From RGIG8748 sp045576175 (GTDB taxonomy: Bacteria > Bacillota > Clostridia > UMGS1810): a stretch of 17,505 nt of DNA. Below are positions 7,815-14,531 of this stretch, one piece after another. Below the pieces are notes generated by a model that saw only the letters and a list, made by a program, of their open reading frames with translations, was not told the origin of the DNA and made no database searches. Numbering within the stretch: position 1 is the stretch's first letter; the number at the start of each line of letters is the position of its first letter. A program made the translations under genes and the position numbers. The stretch spans positions 1 through 17,505 of the forward strand of contig JAZNFW010000075.1 of NCBI GenBank assembly GCA_045576175.1. The letters run 5' to 3'.

Positions 7815-8312
7815 TTATTTCTTTAACTTACCGAAATGTAAGACCATATAACGTGCTAAAATGCCTGTAAATGTTCCTGTAATGCAGGATACTGCTCCTA
7901 GCACAATTCCGTAGTACAACACCGAGAAAGAGCGCAAGATAAATGAGGCACAGGCAATCTGACCTAAGTTATGAAAGATTGCACCTACAACACCCAGTGC
8001 CCACATAGTATCCTTTGAAAAAAATCTTTTTAGTAAAACCGTTACGATATAACAAAGCATGCCGCCTGCAAGGCTGTACATAAAGGACATCATTTGTCCC
8101 GCAAAAAAACCGCCCAGTATAATACGCACAAGAAGAATCCAGAAGGCTTCTCTTATGCCCAGTATATATATGGCGGCAAGAGTTATAACATTTGCAAATC
8201 CTATCTTGATACCGGGAATTGGTGCAAGAGGGGGCAAATATGATTCTAAAATATGTATTATAAGTGCCATCGACGCAAAAAGCGCGATGCGTGTGAGTGT
8301 TTTTGTGTTCAT
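7815..8312 (-). CDS. Gx transporter family membrane protein (Hpre_diP_synt_I family)
   Basis: A 165-residue, very hydrophobic protein with about five membrane segments. Family marks are PGIKIGFANVITLAAIY, RIILGGFFAG and GAIFHNLGQIACASF. Databases often call this family 'heptaprenyl diphosphate synthase component I', but it has no prenyl synthase motif. The fold is expected to resemble the small substrate-binding subunits of ECF transporters, and the substrate is not known to me. It is almost always next to a NusG-domain-II protein, as here: its ATG lies 1 nt after that gene's stop. The start at 8312 is preceded by AGGAGCG seven bases upstream. The frame continues eight codons further upstream, but that region is the end of the preceding gene. 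It is the last gene of the ftsZ operon. Confidence 0.82.
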   Translation of the reverse strand: MNTKTLTRIALFASMALIIHILESYLPPLAPIPGIKIGFANVITLAAIYILGIREAFWILLVRIILGGFFAGQMMSFMYSLAGGMLCYIVTVLLKRFFSKDTMWALGVVGAIFHNLGQIACASFILRSFSVLYYGIVLGAVSCITGTFTGILARYMVLHFGKLKK

Positions 8313-8313
8313 T

Positions 8314-8688
8314 TTATCTCGCTCCTGCAACTGCATCTACACTACCTTTTTTATCCGAAAATTCTACAACTACCCTGTTTGGAAGACACACTATGCTCTC
8401 GTTTTTTTTCGATATCCTTCCTGTATTAATACAGTGCTTGTCAGGGCAGGAAGAATTGAGCATTGTTACGCCCTCTTTTTCTATAAGAACGGTGTTTGTG
8501 CCAAGGGATACTCTGTAGGGGTTTTCTACCTTTGTAAGATTTATTTTTTCTACTGTTTTTCCGTCTTTTTTTATTAATACCTGTGATGCACCGCCCGAAA
8601 AGCTCTTTAGCAAAAAGGCTGATGCAAGAAGCAGGACAAACAGTATAACTACAAACAATATAAGTTTTTTGTTGGTTATTTTTATCAT
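8314..8688 (-). CDS. membrane-anchored NusG domain II-containing protein
   Basis: A 124-residue protein with one N-terminal membrane anchor (about residues 9-27, preceded by lysines) and a domain predicted to lie outside the membrane. It is related to the insert domain II of some NusG proteins but is not a transcription factor. Three cysteines are placed as is typical of this family: C81 and C86 in SSCPDKHCINTG and C101 in IVCLPNRVVVEF. Their spacing suggests a metal, cofactor or disulfide site, which is inference. The gene begins 1 nt after dusB with GGTGGA as ribosome binding site, and is followed at once by its usual partner, the Gx transporter. The pair probably forms one functional unit. 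I recall related pairs near ApbE-type flavin-transfer or electron-transfer genes, but none of those are visible here. Confidence 0.82.
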   Translation of the reverse strand: MIKITNKKLILFVVILFVLLLASAFLLKSFSGGASQVLIKKDGKTVEKINLTKVENPYRVSLGTNTVLIEKEGVTMLNSSCPDKHCINTGRISKKNESIVCLPNRVVVEFSDKKGSVDAVAGAR

Positions 8689-8689
8689 T

Positions 8690-9652
8690 TTAATCCACCA
8701 GAAATTCCATATATTCCTTTAGCTTGGCTTCAAGCTCCTCATAGCTTTCTATAGTACACACTTCGCTTCTTATTTTTGCACTGTCTTTTAAATTTTTGGT
8801 GTACCAGGCCACATGCTTTCTGGCTTCTCTTATGCCTATATATTCGCCCTTTAAATCCACCATCATACGAATTTGCTCAAGAAGTGTGTTTATTCTTACC
8901 GAAACGCTAGGATATTGATATTTTCTGCCCTCAAGTGCCTCTGTAACCTCTTCGAATATAAAGGGATTACCCCTTGCACCTCTGCCTATCATAATGGCAT
9001 CACAATTTGTTTTTTCTATCATTCTTTTGGCATCATCACCGCTTTTTATATCGCCGTTTCCTATTACGGGTATGGATACTGCCTTCTTTACCTTGGCAAT
9101 ATACTCCCACATGGCGTTTCCGCTATAGTACATCTGCCTTGTGCGAGGATGAACACATATGGCATCTGCACCGCTATCCTCTATTATCCTTGCAATTTCA
9201 CAAACATCGCAAATGTCATCAAAGCCTATGCGGATTTTGCAAGTCACGGGTACATCAACCGCAGCTTTTACCTTTTTTACAATCTCGCCTATAAGCTTGG
9301 GTTCTTTTAAAAGTGCACTGCCATCTCCGTGATTTGCCACCTTGGGTGCGGGGCAGCCCATATTGATATCCAAAATTTTGGCACCGGTAGAAAGTGCCTT
9401 GTGTGCCGTCTGTGCCATTATGTCCGGCTCGTGTCCAAAAATCTGCACAGCAAGAGGAGCCTCCTCCTCTAAGGTTTTAAGAAGCTCCATTGTTTTTTTA
9501 TCATTATAATACATAGCTTTGGAGCTGACCATTTCCGAATACACAAGGCCTGCTCCCATTTTCTTGCAAACAACACGAAATGGCAGGTCTGTAACGCCTG
9601 CCATGGGTGCAAGAAAAACACTGTTATCAAGTGTAATATTCCCTATTTTCAT
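8690..9652 (-). CDS. dusB: tRNA-dihydrouridine synthase, DusB type
   Basis: A 320-residue FMN enzyme that reduces specific uridines of tRNA to dihydrouridine with NAD(P)H. The TIM barrel starts with FLAPMAGVTDLPFR at 13-26. The catalytic cysteine is C100 in DINMGCPAPKV. K139 (TCKIRIGF) and H168 (CVHPRTRQMYYSG) match the RNA- and substrate-binding residues. VIGNGDI and MIGRGARGNPFIF bind the FMN phosphate. An all-helical C-terminal domain from about 240 holds the tRNA. DusB is the usual single Dus subfamily in Firmicutes, so the subfamily call is likely but rests on overall appearance. Only 2 nt separate it from nrdR, and GGGAG lies within the end of that gene. Confidence 0.94.
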   Translation of the reverse strand: MKIGNITLDNSVFLAPMAGVTDLPFRVVCKKMGAGLVYSEMVSSKAMYYNDKKTMELLKTLEEEAPLAVQIFGHEPDIMAQTAHKALSTGAKILDINMGCPAPKVANHGDGSALLKEPKLIGEIVKKVKAAVDVPVTCKIRIGFDDICDVCEIARIIEDSGADAICVHPRTRQMYYSGNAMWEYIAKVKKAVSIPVIGNGDIKSGDDAKRMIEKTNCDAIMIGRGARGNPFIFEEVTEALEGRKYQYPSVSVRINTLLEQIRMMVDLKGEYIGIREARKHVAWYTKNLKDSAKIRSEVCTIESYEELEAKLKEYMEFLVD

Positions 9653-9654
9653 AC

Positions 9655-10116
9655 CTATTTCTCCCTGCTGTGGAGCATACTGTTGAGCTCATCGAGGAAG
9701 GTGTTTACATCCTTAAATTCTCTGTATACAGACGCAAAGCGAACATATGCGATATCGTTCATATTCTTAAGCTTGTCCATAACAAGCTCGCCGATTTCGG
9801 TAGACGATACCTCGCGGTCCAATTTGTTATTTAAGGTGGTTTCGATTTCAATAACTGCTTTCTCTATCTCGGTGAAGCTCACGGGGGTTTTTTCGCAAGC
9901 ACGCAAAATTCCGTTCATAAGCTTTTGTCTGTTGTAAACCTGACGCTTGCCGTCTTTTTTGATTACAACAAGGGGCACAGACTCTACCTGCTCGTATGTG
10001 GTAAAGCGTCTTTCACATTTAAGACACTCTCTCCTTCTGCGTATTGAACTGCCGTCATCCACAGGTCTGGAATCTATAACCTTGCTTTCCATATACTCAC
10101 AATAAGGGCATTTCAT
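9655..10116 (-). CDS. nrdR: transcriptional repressor NrdR
   Basis: A 153-residue cytosolic repressor that binds NrdR boxes before ribonucleotide reductase genes when its ATP-cone is loaded with ATP and dATP. The zinc ribbon has C3, C6, C31 and C34 (MKCPYCEYMESKV, RRECLKCERRF), and the run SSIRRRREC carries the DNA-contacting arginines. The ATP-cone domain covers about 46-136 (VVIKKDGKRQVYNRQKLMNGI). Length and ends are normal for the family. It follows ftsZ by 23 nt, with GAGGA about eight bases before the ATG, so it is produced from the ftsZ promoter. No ribonucleotide reductase gene is in the window. Confidence 0.97.
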   Translation of the reverse strand: MKCPYCEYMESKVIDSRPVDDGSSIRRRRECLKCERRFTTYEQVESVPLVVIKKDGKRQVYNRQKLMNGILRACEKTPVSFTEIEKAVIEIETTLNNKLDREVSSTEIGELVMDKLKNMNDIAYVRFASVYREFKDVNTFLDELNSMLHSREK

Positions 10117-10139
10117 ATGTCATTTCCTCGCTTGGATAA

Positions 10140-11222
10140 TTATTCTATGGGTCTGTTTAAGAATGTTGGAATTACAACATCGTCCACATCAAACTTGGAG
10201 TTTGAACCCATAGCACCGAATATGGAAGATGTAGCTCCGTTTTCTTCATTTACCTTGCTCTGTGCTTCAAAGCCTGTAGCAACGATTGTTATTACCACTT
10301 CGTCATTAAGAGAAGGATCTATGGATGTACCGAATATGATGTCGGCTTCATCAGAAACAAGCTGATGTACAAGCTCGGATGCCTGCTCGATTTCCATAAG
10401 ACCGAGGTCTGCGTTACCGGAGATGTTAAGTACAACCTTGGTAGCACCGTCGATTGTTGTTTCTAAAAGCGGGCTATTGATAGCCATCTTAACTGCTTCC
10501 TCTGCTCTGTTTTCGCCTGTTGCACGGCCTATACCCATATGGCATACACCTGTATTTCTCATAACAGACTGGATGTCTGCAAAGTCCAAGTTAATGTAAC
10601 CAGGAGATGTGATAAGGTCGGATATACCCTTAACGCCCTGGCTTAAGATATCGTCTGCCATCTTGAAGGCCTCCTGCATGGTGGTCTTCTTGTCGCAGAT
10701 TTCCAAAAGCTTGTCGTTGGGGATTACAACAAGGGCATCAACGCTGTCCTTTAAAAGCTCAACGCCGGATTCTGCCTGCTGCATTCTCTTTTTACCTTCG
10801 AATCTAAAGGGCTTTGTAACAACGCCTACAGTAAGAATGCCCATTTCCTTTGCGATAGATGCAACAACGGGAGCTGCACCTGTACCTGTGCCGCCGCCCA
10901 TACCGGCTGTAACGAATACCATATTGGCATCCTGAATTGCAGATTTGATTTCCTCACGGCTTTCTTCAGCTGCCTTCTGTCCGATTTCGGGCTTTGCACC
11001 TGCACCAAGACCCTTTGTAAGCTTTTCGCCTATCTGGATTTTGTTTCCGGCTTTGGAACCTAAGTCGCCGAAAAGAACCTGCTTGTCTGTATTTACAGCT
11101 ATAAACTGAACACCCTGTAGACCATCTTCGATCATTCGGTTAACAGCATTATTTCCGCCGCCGCCAACACCAACAACTTTCATATTGGCGCCAACAACTG
11201 CACCGAGATTTTCATTCAACAT
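10140..11222 (-). CDS. ftsZ: cell division protein FtsZ
   Basis: A 360-residue tubulin-like GTPase that polymerises into the Z-ring at mid-cell. The nucleotide-binding loop is VGVGGGGNNAVNRM at about 17-30. The tubulin signature GGGTGTG is at 109-115. The catalytic T7 loop is NLDFAD at 211-216. The conserved C-terminal peptide, which binds partners such as SepF or FtsA, is DDVVIPTFLNRP at about 347-358. The variable linker before it is only about 27 residues, shorter than the roughly 50 of Bacillus FtsZ. The ATG at 11222 has GGAGG seven bases upstream. The open frame runs 35 codons further upstream, but those cover the leader and promoter. ftsA is not present on either side. The gene has its own promoter after a 151-base gap. 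Confidence 0.99.
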   Translation of the reverse strand: MLNENLGAVVGANMKVVGVGGGGNNAVNRMIEDGLQGVQFIAVNTDKQVLFGDLGSKAGNKIQIGEKLTKGLGAGAKPEIGQKAAEESREEIKSAIQDANMVFVTAGMGGGTGTGAAPVVASIAKEMGILTVGVVTKPFRFEGKKRMQQAESGVELLKDSVDALVVIPNDKLLEICDKKTTMQEAFKMADDILSQGVKGISDLITSPGYINLDFADIQSVMRNTGVCHMGIGRATGENRAEEAVKMAINSPLLETTIDGATKVVLNISGNADLGLMEIEQASELVHQLVSDEADIIFGTSIDPSLNDEVVITIVATGFEAQSKVNEENGATSSIFGAMGSNSKFDVDDVVIPTFLNRPIE

Positions 11223-11264
11223 GTTTTTTCCTCCTTGTATTTCCACTGTTTTCTTGCTTTTGTG

Positions 11265-11279
11265 TTTATGAATCATAAA
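11265..11279. promoter_or_regulatory. 15-bp perfect palindrome in the ftsZ leader
   Basis: TTTATGAATCATAAA is a perfect palindrome with 7-base arms around a single central base. It lies in the predicted untranslated leader, 43 bases before the ftsZ ATG and about 30 bases after the predicted transcript start. A one-base centre cannot fold well as RNA, so a dimeric DNA-binding protein is the more natural reading. I do not recognise the motif as a known operator. Confidence 0.35.
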
Positions 11280-11315
11280 TATGTTAAAATACACCGCAAA
11301 AGTTCTATATGTAGT

Positions 11316-11344
11316 ATTATAACACACAAAAAATCAAATTTCCA
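11316..11344 (-). promoter_or_regulatory. promoter of the ftsZ-nrdR-dusB operon (extended -10)
   Basis: On the minus strand a perfect TATAAT (11321-11316) is preceded by TGT, giving the extended -10 form TGnTATAAT. Seventeen bases upstream lies TGGAAA (11344-11339), four of six matches to the -35 consensus. The predicted start is near 11309, giving a leader of about 87 nt before ftsZ. The T-rich run between the sbp stop and this promoter holds only an A/T stem and is not a convincing terminator, so read-through from the murein genes is likely too. Confidence 0.75.
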
Positions 11345-11373
11345 TAGCTTTTTGTAAATTTCTTAAAATTTTT

Positions 11374-11727
11374 TTAACATTTTTTTAACTTTTTGCTTAT
11401 TTTTTTTACATAGTACCTTCTTATGAATGAAAAGTCAGAAAAGATACGCATTGTAAACACAATTATTACCGCGTAGTACAAATCTAAGCCTATTTTTTTG
11501 CCGAAGAACACCAAAAGTGCCGCTAAAATTGAGTTGCCGAAAAAGCCTGTAAGAAACAAAAGATTTTCAAACTTATCGCGCAAAAGCGCCTTGTATGCAC
11601 TCATAAGGGCATCTATGGCGGCAATTATTACTACCCCTGCGTATGAACTCAGTGCAGGCGGAATGTACAAATCAAAAGCTATTGCTCCCAAAACGCCCAA
11701 GACCGCAGCTACAATTATTATTATCAT
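11374..11727 (-). CDS. sbp: small basic protein Sbp (DUF1290)
   Basis: A 117-residue membrane protein of the DUF1290 family, present before ftsA/ftsZ in many Firmicutes; its molecular role is not established. The family start MIIIIVAAVLGVLGAIAFD and the motif YAGVVIIAAIDALMSAYKA are clear, as is FGNSILAALLVFFGKKIGLDLYYA cut into its two halves around residue 75. About three or four membrane segments are predicted, with a very basic C terminus (KKISKKLKK). The ATG at 11727 is chosen because AGGTG lies seven bases before it; the longer open frame would add ten residues that overlap the preceding gene. It begins 10 nt after the DUF881 gene, its usual neighbour (ylxX-sbp type order in Bacillus). 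Confidence 0.9.
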   Translation of the reverse strand: MIIIIVAAVLGVLGAIAFDLYIPPALSSYAGVVIIAAIDALMSAYKALLRDKFENLLFLTGFFGNSILAALLVFFGKKIGLDLYYAVIIVFTMRIFSDFSFIRRYYVKKISKKLKKC

Positions 11728-11737
11728 AAAATCACAC

Positions 11738-12460
11738 CTACTTTTCGGTTTTGGCATATGTAAAGCTCATATGCCCCGTATATTTTCCGATTTTTACTTT
11801 GTCGGATTTTGTAACATTTACCTGTATGTTGTAGAGCTTCAGCACATCGAGCACACCGCCTCTTATGGTGAGGGCACTCTCCAAAGAGGCACTGTCCCCG
11901 ATTGCTTTTATGACAAATGGTGATGAACATCTTTTTTCGTTTATCATAATGGTCGAGCCAACGCATCTTATGGATGTGGTGGCAACAATTCTTTCGGAAT
12001 TTATACTTATAGCCTCCGCTCCTGCGTTATACAGCTCGTTTACAACATCTCTTAGGTCGCGGTCGTGAACGATGTCGGTAGAATCGCTCTGCCCCTTTGC
12101 CGCTACGCTGTCGGCAAGACTTATCTCTATTCCGCTTCCCGAAACATCGGTAATGCCCATTATAAGATGTGCCTTTTCAAGCTCCTGTTTAAGAGCACTC
12201 GAGCCACTGTCCTTTGTTGCGGCATCCTGCCTGTATATATCCAAATCGCTTTTTAAGACCATATTTTCTTTTTTTAGGTTTATAATTTCACCGTTTGCGT
12301 TGAGTAGCTGAGTTTCCAGCTCTTGTGTACGCCTTACTTCGCTTATACCGGCATCGGAATTTTTGGTTACGCTTTTATACTGCAGGGTAATTGCAAAGCA
12401 AACTATAAATAAGATTATAGCTACAAAAATCTGCACCTTTCTTTTGAAAACCAAAGCCAC
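11738..12460 (-). CDS. DUF881 family membrane-anchored coiled-coil protein
   Basis: A 240-residue protein of the YlxW/YlxX (DUF881) family, found between divIB and ftsZ in many Firmicutes. An N-terminal anchor at about 9-27 is followed by a predicted coiled coil (about 40-95, leucine, glutamate and lysine rich, e.g. ELETQLLNANGEIINLKKEN). The conserved outer domain starts at IMGITDVSGSGIEISLAD and includes IVHDRDLRDVVNELYNAGAEA and AISINSERIVATTSIRC. Function is unknown; the location points to cell division or wall synthesis. Bacillus has two paralogues here, this window only one. Translation starts at GTG one base after the ftsQ stop, with GGAGG eight bases before it, inside the end of ftsQ. 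Confidence 0.9.
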   Translation of the reverse strand: MALVFKRKVQIFVAIILFIVCFAITLQYKSVTKNSDAGISEVRRTQELETQLLNANGEIINLKKENMVLKSDLDIYRQDAATKDSGSSALKQELEKAHLIMGITDVSGSGIEISLADSVAAKGQSDSTDIVHDRDLRDVVNELYNAGAEAISINSERIVATTSIRCVGSTIMINEKRCSSPFVIKAIGDSASLESALTIRGGVLDVLKLYNIQVNVTKSDKVKIGKYTGHMSFTYAKTEK

Positions 12461-12461
12461 T

Positions 12462-13214
12462 TTAGTTTCCTCCTTCGTATATTACATTAGACGGATTGGA
12501 AACATCTATTTTTCCGCCTCTCACCTCACCCAATTCGCCCAGAACTGCGCTTAAGCACTTTAGTTTGTAGTCTGCCTCAAGTGTGTCGCCCATAGTTACT
12601 TTGGTGTCTGAATTTAAAACAAAGCTAATAGCTTTAAGGTCGGATATATCTATCTTTTTTACCCCGGAAAGAAGAGAGTTGTCAGAAAGTGTCCTTAGCA
12701 TAAGCAAAACCGCCTCGGTTTTTTCCTCTTTTTTTCCGTCTAACATTTCTCCTTTTTTGGCACTATTTAGTGCATAGCCGGATATAACTGCTTTTTTGGG
12801 CTTTATCTTTGAGCTTTTTGTAATGCTAACTACCTTGCCTTCGGCACTTACCCCCACATAGTTTCCTGAAAAAGCTATATACGCAGCTTCGCCGGATTCT
12901 ACTACCTCTATTTCTATTCTGGAAAAGAATTTTCTTTTTATCTTTACATCCTTAACATAGCCCAAAGCGTTTATGCTCTTTTCACACTTTTTGGTGTTCA
13001 CAAGAAAAAGGTTGTCACCTTTAGCTATGCCCGAAGCCTTTATTACCGCTTCGTCACTTAAGATTTTATTGCCCGTAACAGATACCGAGCTTATATTAAA
13101 AAGCGGAGTAAAAAGGCACACAACTACAAAACCCACAACTGCCAAAAAGCCCAGGAGCCTGTTTCTTGCGCGTATTTTCTTTTTTACTGCCGAGCTTCTT
13201 TTTTCATTTGGCAT
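12462..13214 (-). CDS. ftsQ: cell division protein FtsQ/DivIB
   Basis: A 250-residue bitopic membrane protein that joins FtsL and DivIC in the divisome and helps activate septal wall synthesis. It has a short basic cytoplasmic tail (MPNEKRSSAVKKKIRARNR), one membrane segment at about 19-39, and then a POTRA domain starting at ISSVSVTGNKILSDEAVI, with the usual GDNLFLVN and GYVKDVKIKRKF. The beta domain follows (VVSITKSSKIKPKKAVISGY). Start: the ATG at 13214, eleven bases inside the end of murA, with AGGA rather far (12 bases) upstream. A TTG at 13226 would add four residues but stands directly next to the AGGA and is less likely. Sequence identity in this family is low; position and architecture make the call. 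Confidence 0.93.
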   Translation of the reverse strand: MPNEKRSSAVKKKIRARNRLLGFLAVVGFVVVCLFTPLFNISSVSVTGNKILSDEAVIKASGIAKGDNLFLVNTKKCEKSINALGYVKDVKIKRKFFSRIEIEVVESGEAAYIAFSGNYVGVSAEGKVVSITKSSKIKPKKAVISGYALNSAKKGEMLDGKKEEKTEAVLLMLRTLSDNSLLSGVKKIDISDLKAISFVLNSDTKVTMGDTLEADYKLKCLSAVLGELGEVRGGKIDVSNPSNVIYEGGN

Positions 13215-14472
13215 CCGTTTTTTCAATCCTTTCTATCATAGCTCCGATGCTTTTGTATTTTTGTTCGAATTTTTCATAGCCTCTGTCTATATAGTGTACA
13301 CTGCTAAGGTGCGATATTCCCTCTGCACTCATCATGGCTATGGCAAGCGCTGCACCCGAACGCAAATCGCACACGGGGGCATCTACAGGGCGAAGACTTC
13401 TCACACCGCGTACGGAAGCTGTGCTTTGGTATGTCCTTATGTCTGCGCCCATTAAAGTGAGCGACCCTGCAAGGCAAAAGCGGTTTTCAAATATATTTTC
13501 TCTTATAAGGCTCACACCATCCGAAACACTAAGCACACTCATAAAAAGCGACTGCATATCCGTGGCAAATCCGGGATACGGTGCAGTGGAAACTATCATC
13601 TGGCTCTTTAAACGCTTTTTCTTTTCCACAAAAATGGTTTTGTCCTTTATTTCTATGGTGGCACCGCATTTTCTTAATATATTTATGTAGCTAAAAAGGT
13701 GCGTGGCATCTGCGTTTTCTATCAGAAGGCTGCCCGATGAGCTACACACCGCAGAAATATAGGTTGCGGTGTCTATTCTGTCGGGCATAACTCTGTAGCG
13801 GGTAGAGCCAAGGGAAGAAACACCCTTAATAACCACAACCGAGCTTCCTGCTCCGGTTATGCACGCTCCCATAGAGTTTAGCATATTTTGCAAATCTATA
13901 ATTTCCGGTTCTCGTGCGGCATTTATAATCCTTGTTGTTCCCTTTAGTTTAGAGGCGAGCACCATTATGTTCTCCGTTGCTCCCACAGACGGAAAGCGCA
14001 TAGCTATATCGCAAGGAGTAAGGGTGTCTGCACTGCAAGATATTTCATCCATAGTAAATTCCACTCTGGCACCCATAGACTTAAGAGCATCTATGTGTAT
14101 ATCCACAGGACGAAGACCTATATTGCATCCGCCCGGATGCGAAACCTTAAAGCTCTTGCATCTGGACAAAAGAGCACCCGTAAAAAGAAACGATGCTCTT
14201 ATTCTGTTCATCATATTTTCGGGTATGTATGGATTTATGGGGCCTTTTGAATCTATAGTAAGAACCCCAGCTCCAAAACTGACCTTGCATCCTATAGCCT
14301 CGAGTATTTCTATAGCATCATACACATCGGAAATATCGGGACAATTTTCTATTACAGTTACATCCGAATTTATTACCGCCGCCGCCATCATAGGCAAAAC
14401 GGCATTTTTGGACCCCTGAACACGCACTGTGCCGTCAAATACTGTTGGCCCTTGTATCCTAAAAACTTCCAT
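13204..14472 (-). CDS. murA: UDP-N-acetylglucosamine 1-carboxyvinyltransferase MurA
   Basis: A 422-residue cytosolic enzyme for the first committed step of peptidoglycan synthesis: enolpyruvyl transfer from PEP to UDP-GlcNAc. K22 and N23 lie in VQGSKNAVLPMMAAA. C116 in HPGGCNIGLRPVDIH is the cysteine attacked by fosfomycin, so the enzyme should be the sensitive type. The conserved D-L-R-x-GAAL stretch is present (CDLRSGAALAIAMMSAEG) followed by YIDRGYEKFEQKYKSIGA. Start: the ATG at 14472 with GGAGG six bases upstream; a GTG eight codons earlier would swallow that site and is rejected. Many Clostridia have two MurA paralogues; this one lies in the dcw cluster between murG and ftsQ. Confidence 0.97.
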   Translation of the reverse strand: MEVFRIQGPTVFDGTVRVQGSKNAVLPMMAAAVINSDVTVIENCPDISDVYDAIEILEAIGCKVSFGAGVLTIDSKGPINPYIPENMMNRIRASFLFTGALLSRCKSFKVSHPGGCNIGLRPVDIHIDALKSMGARVEFTMDEISCSADTLTPCDIAMRFPSVGATENIMVLASKLKGTTRIINAAREPEIIDLQNMLNSMGACITGAGSSVVVIKGVSSLGSTRYRVMPDRIDTATYISAVCSSSGSLLIENADATHLFSYINILRKCGATIEIKDKTIFVEKKKRLKSQMIVSTAPYPGFATDMQSLFMSVLSVSDGVSLIRENIFENRFCLAGSLTLMGADIRTYQSTASVRGVRSLRPVDAPVCDLRSGAALAIAMMSAEGISHLSSVHYIDRGYEKFEQKYKSIGAMIERIEKTDAK

Positions 14473-14531
14473 AAGGCACCTCCGCAAAAAATGCACTGTA
14501 GTAGCATTCTATGCAAAGAGCCTATCTTGTG

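Noticed and set aside
7806..7830. AATAA and TTATT around the stop of the Gx transporter gene as a terminator.
   Set aside because: A five-pair A/T stem without a following T-run is not credible.
11223..11327. A 35-residue N-terminal extension of FtsZ in the same frame.
   Set aside because: It would include the transcript leader and start next to the -10 box; the internal ATG at 11222 has an ideal GGAGG and gives the normal FtsZ start.
11345..11373. An A/T-only stem (AAATTT twice around four bases) with T-runs after sbp, resembling a terminator.
   Set aside because: It has no G-C pairs in the stem and would be unstable; the run of A and T is better explained as the region upstream of the ftsZ promoter.
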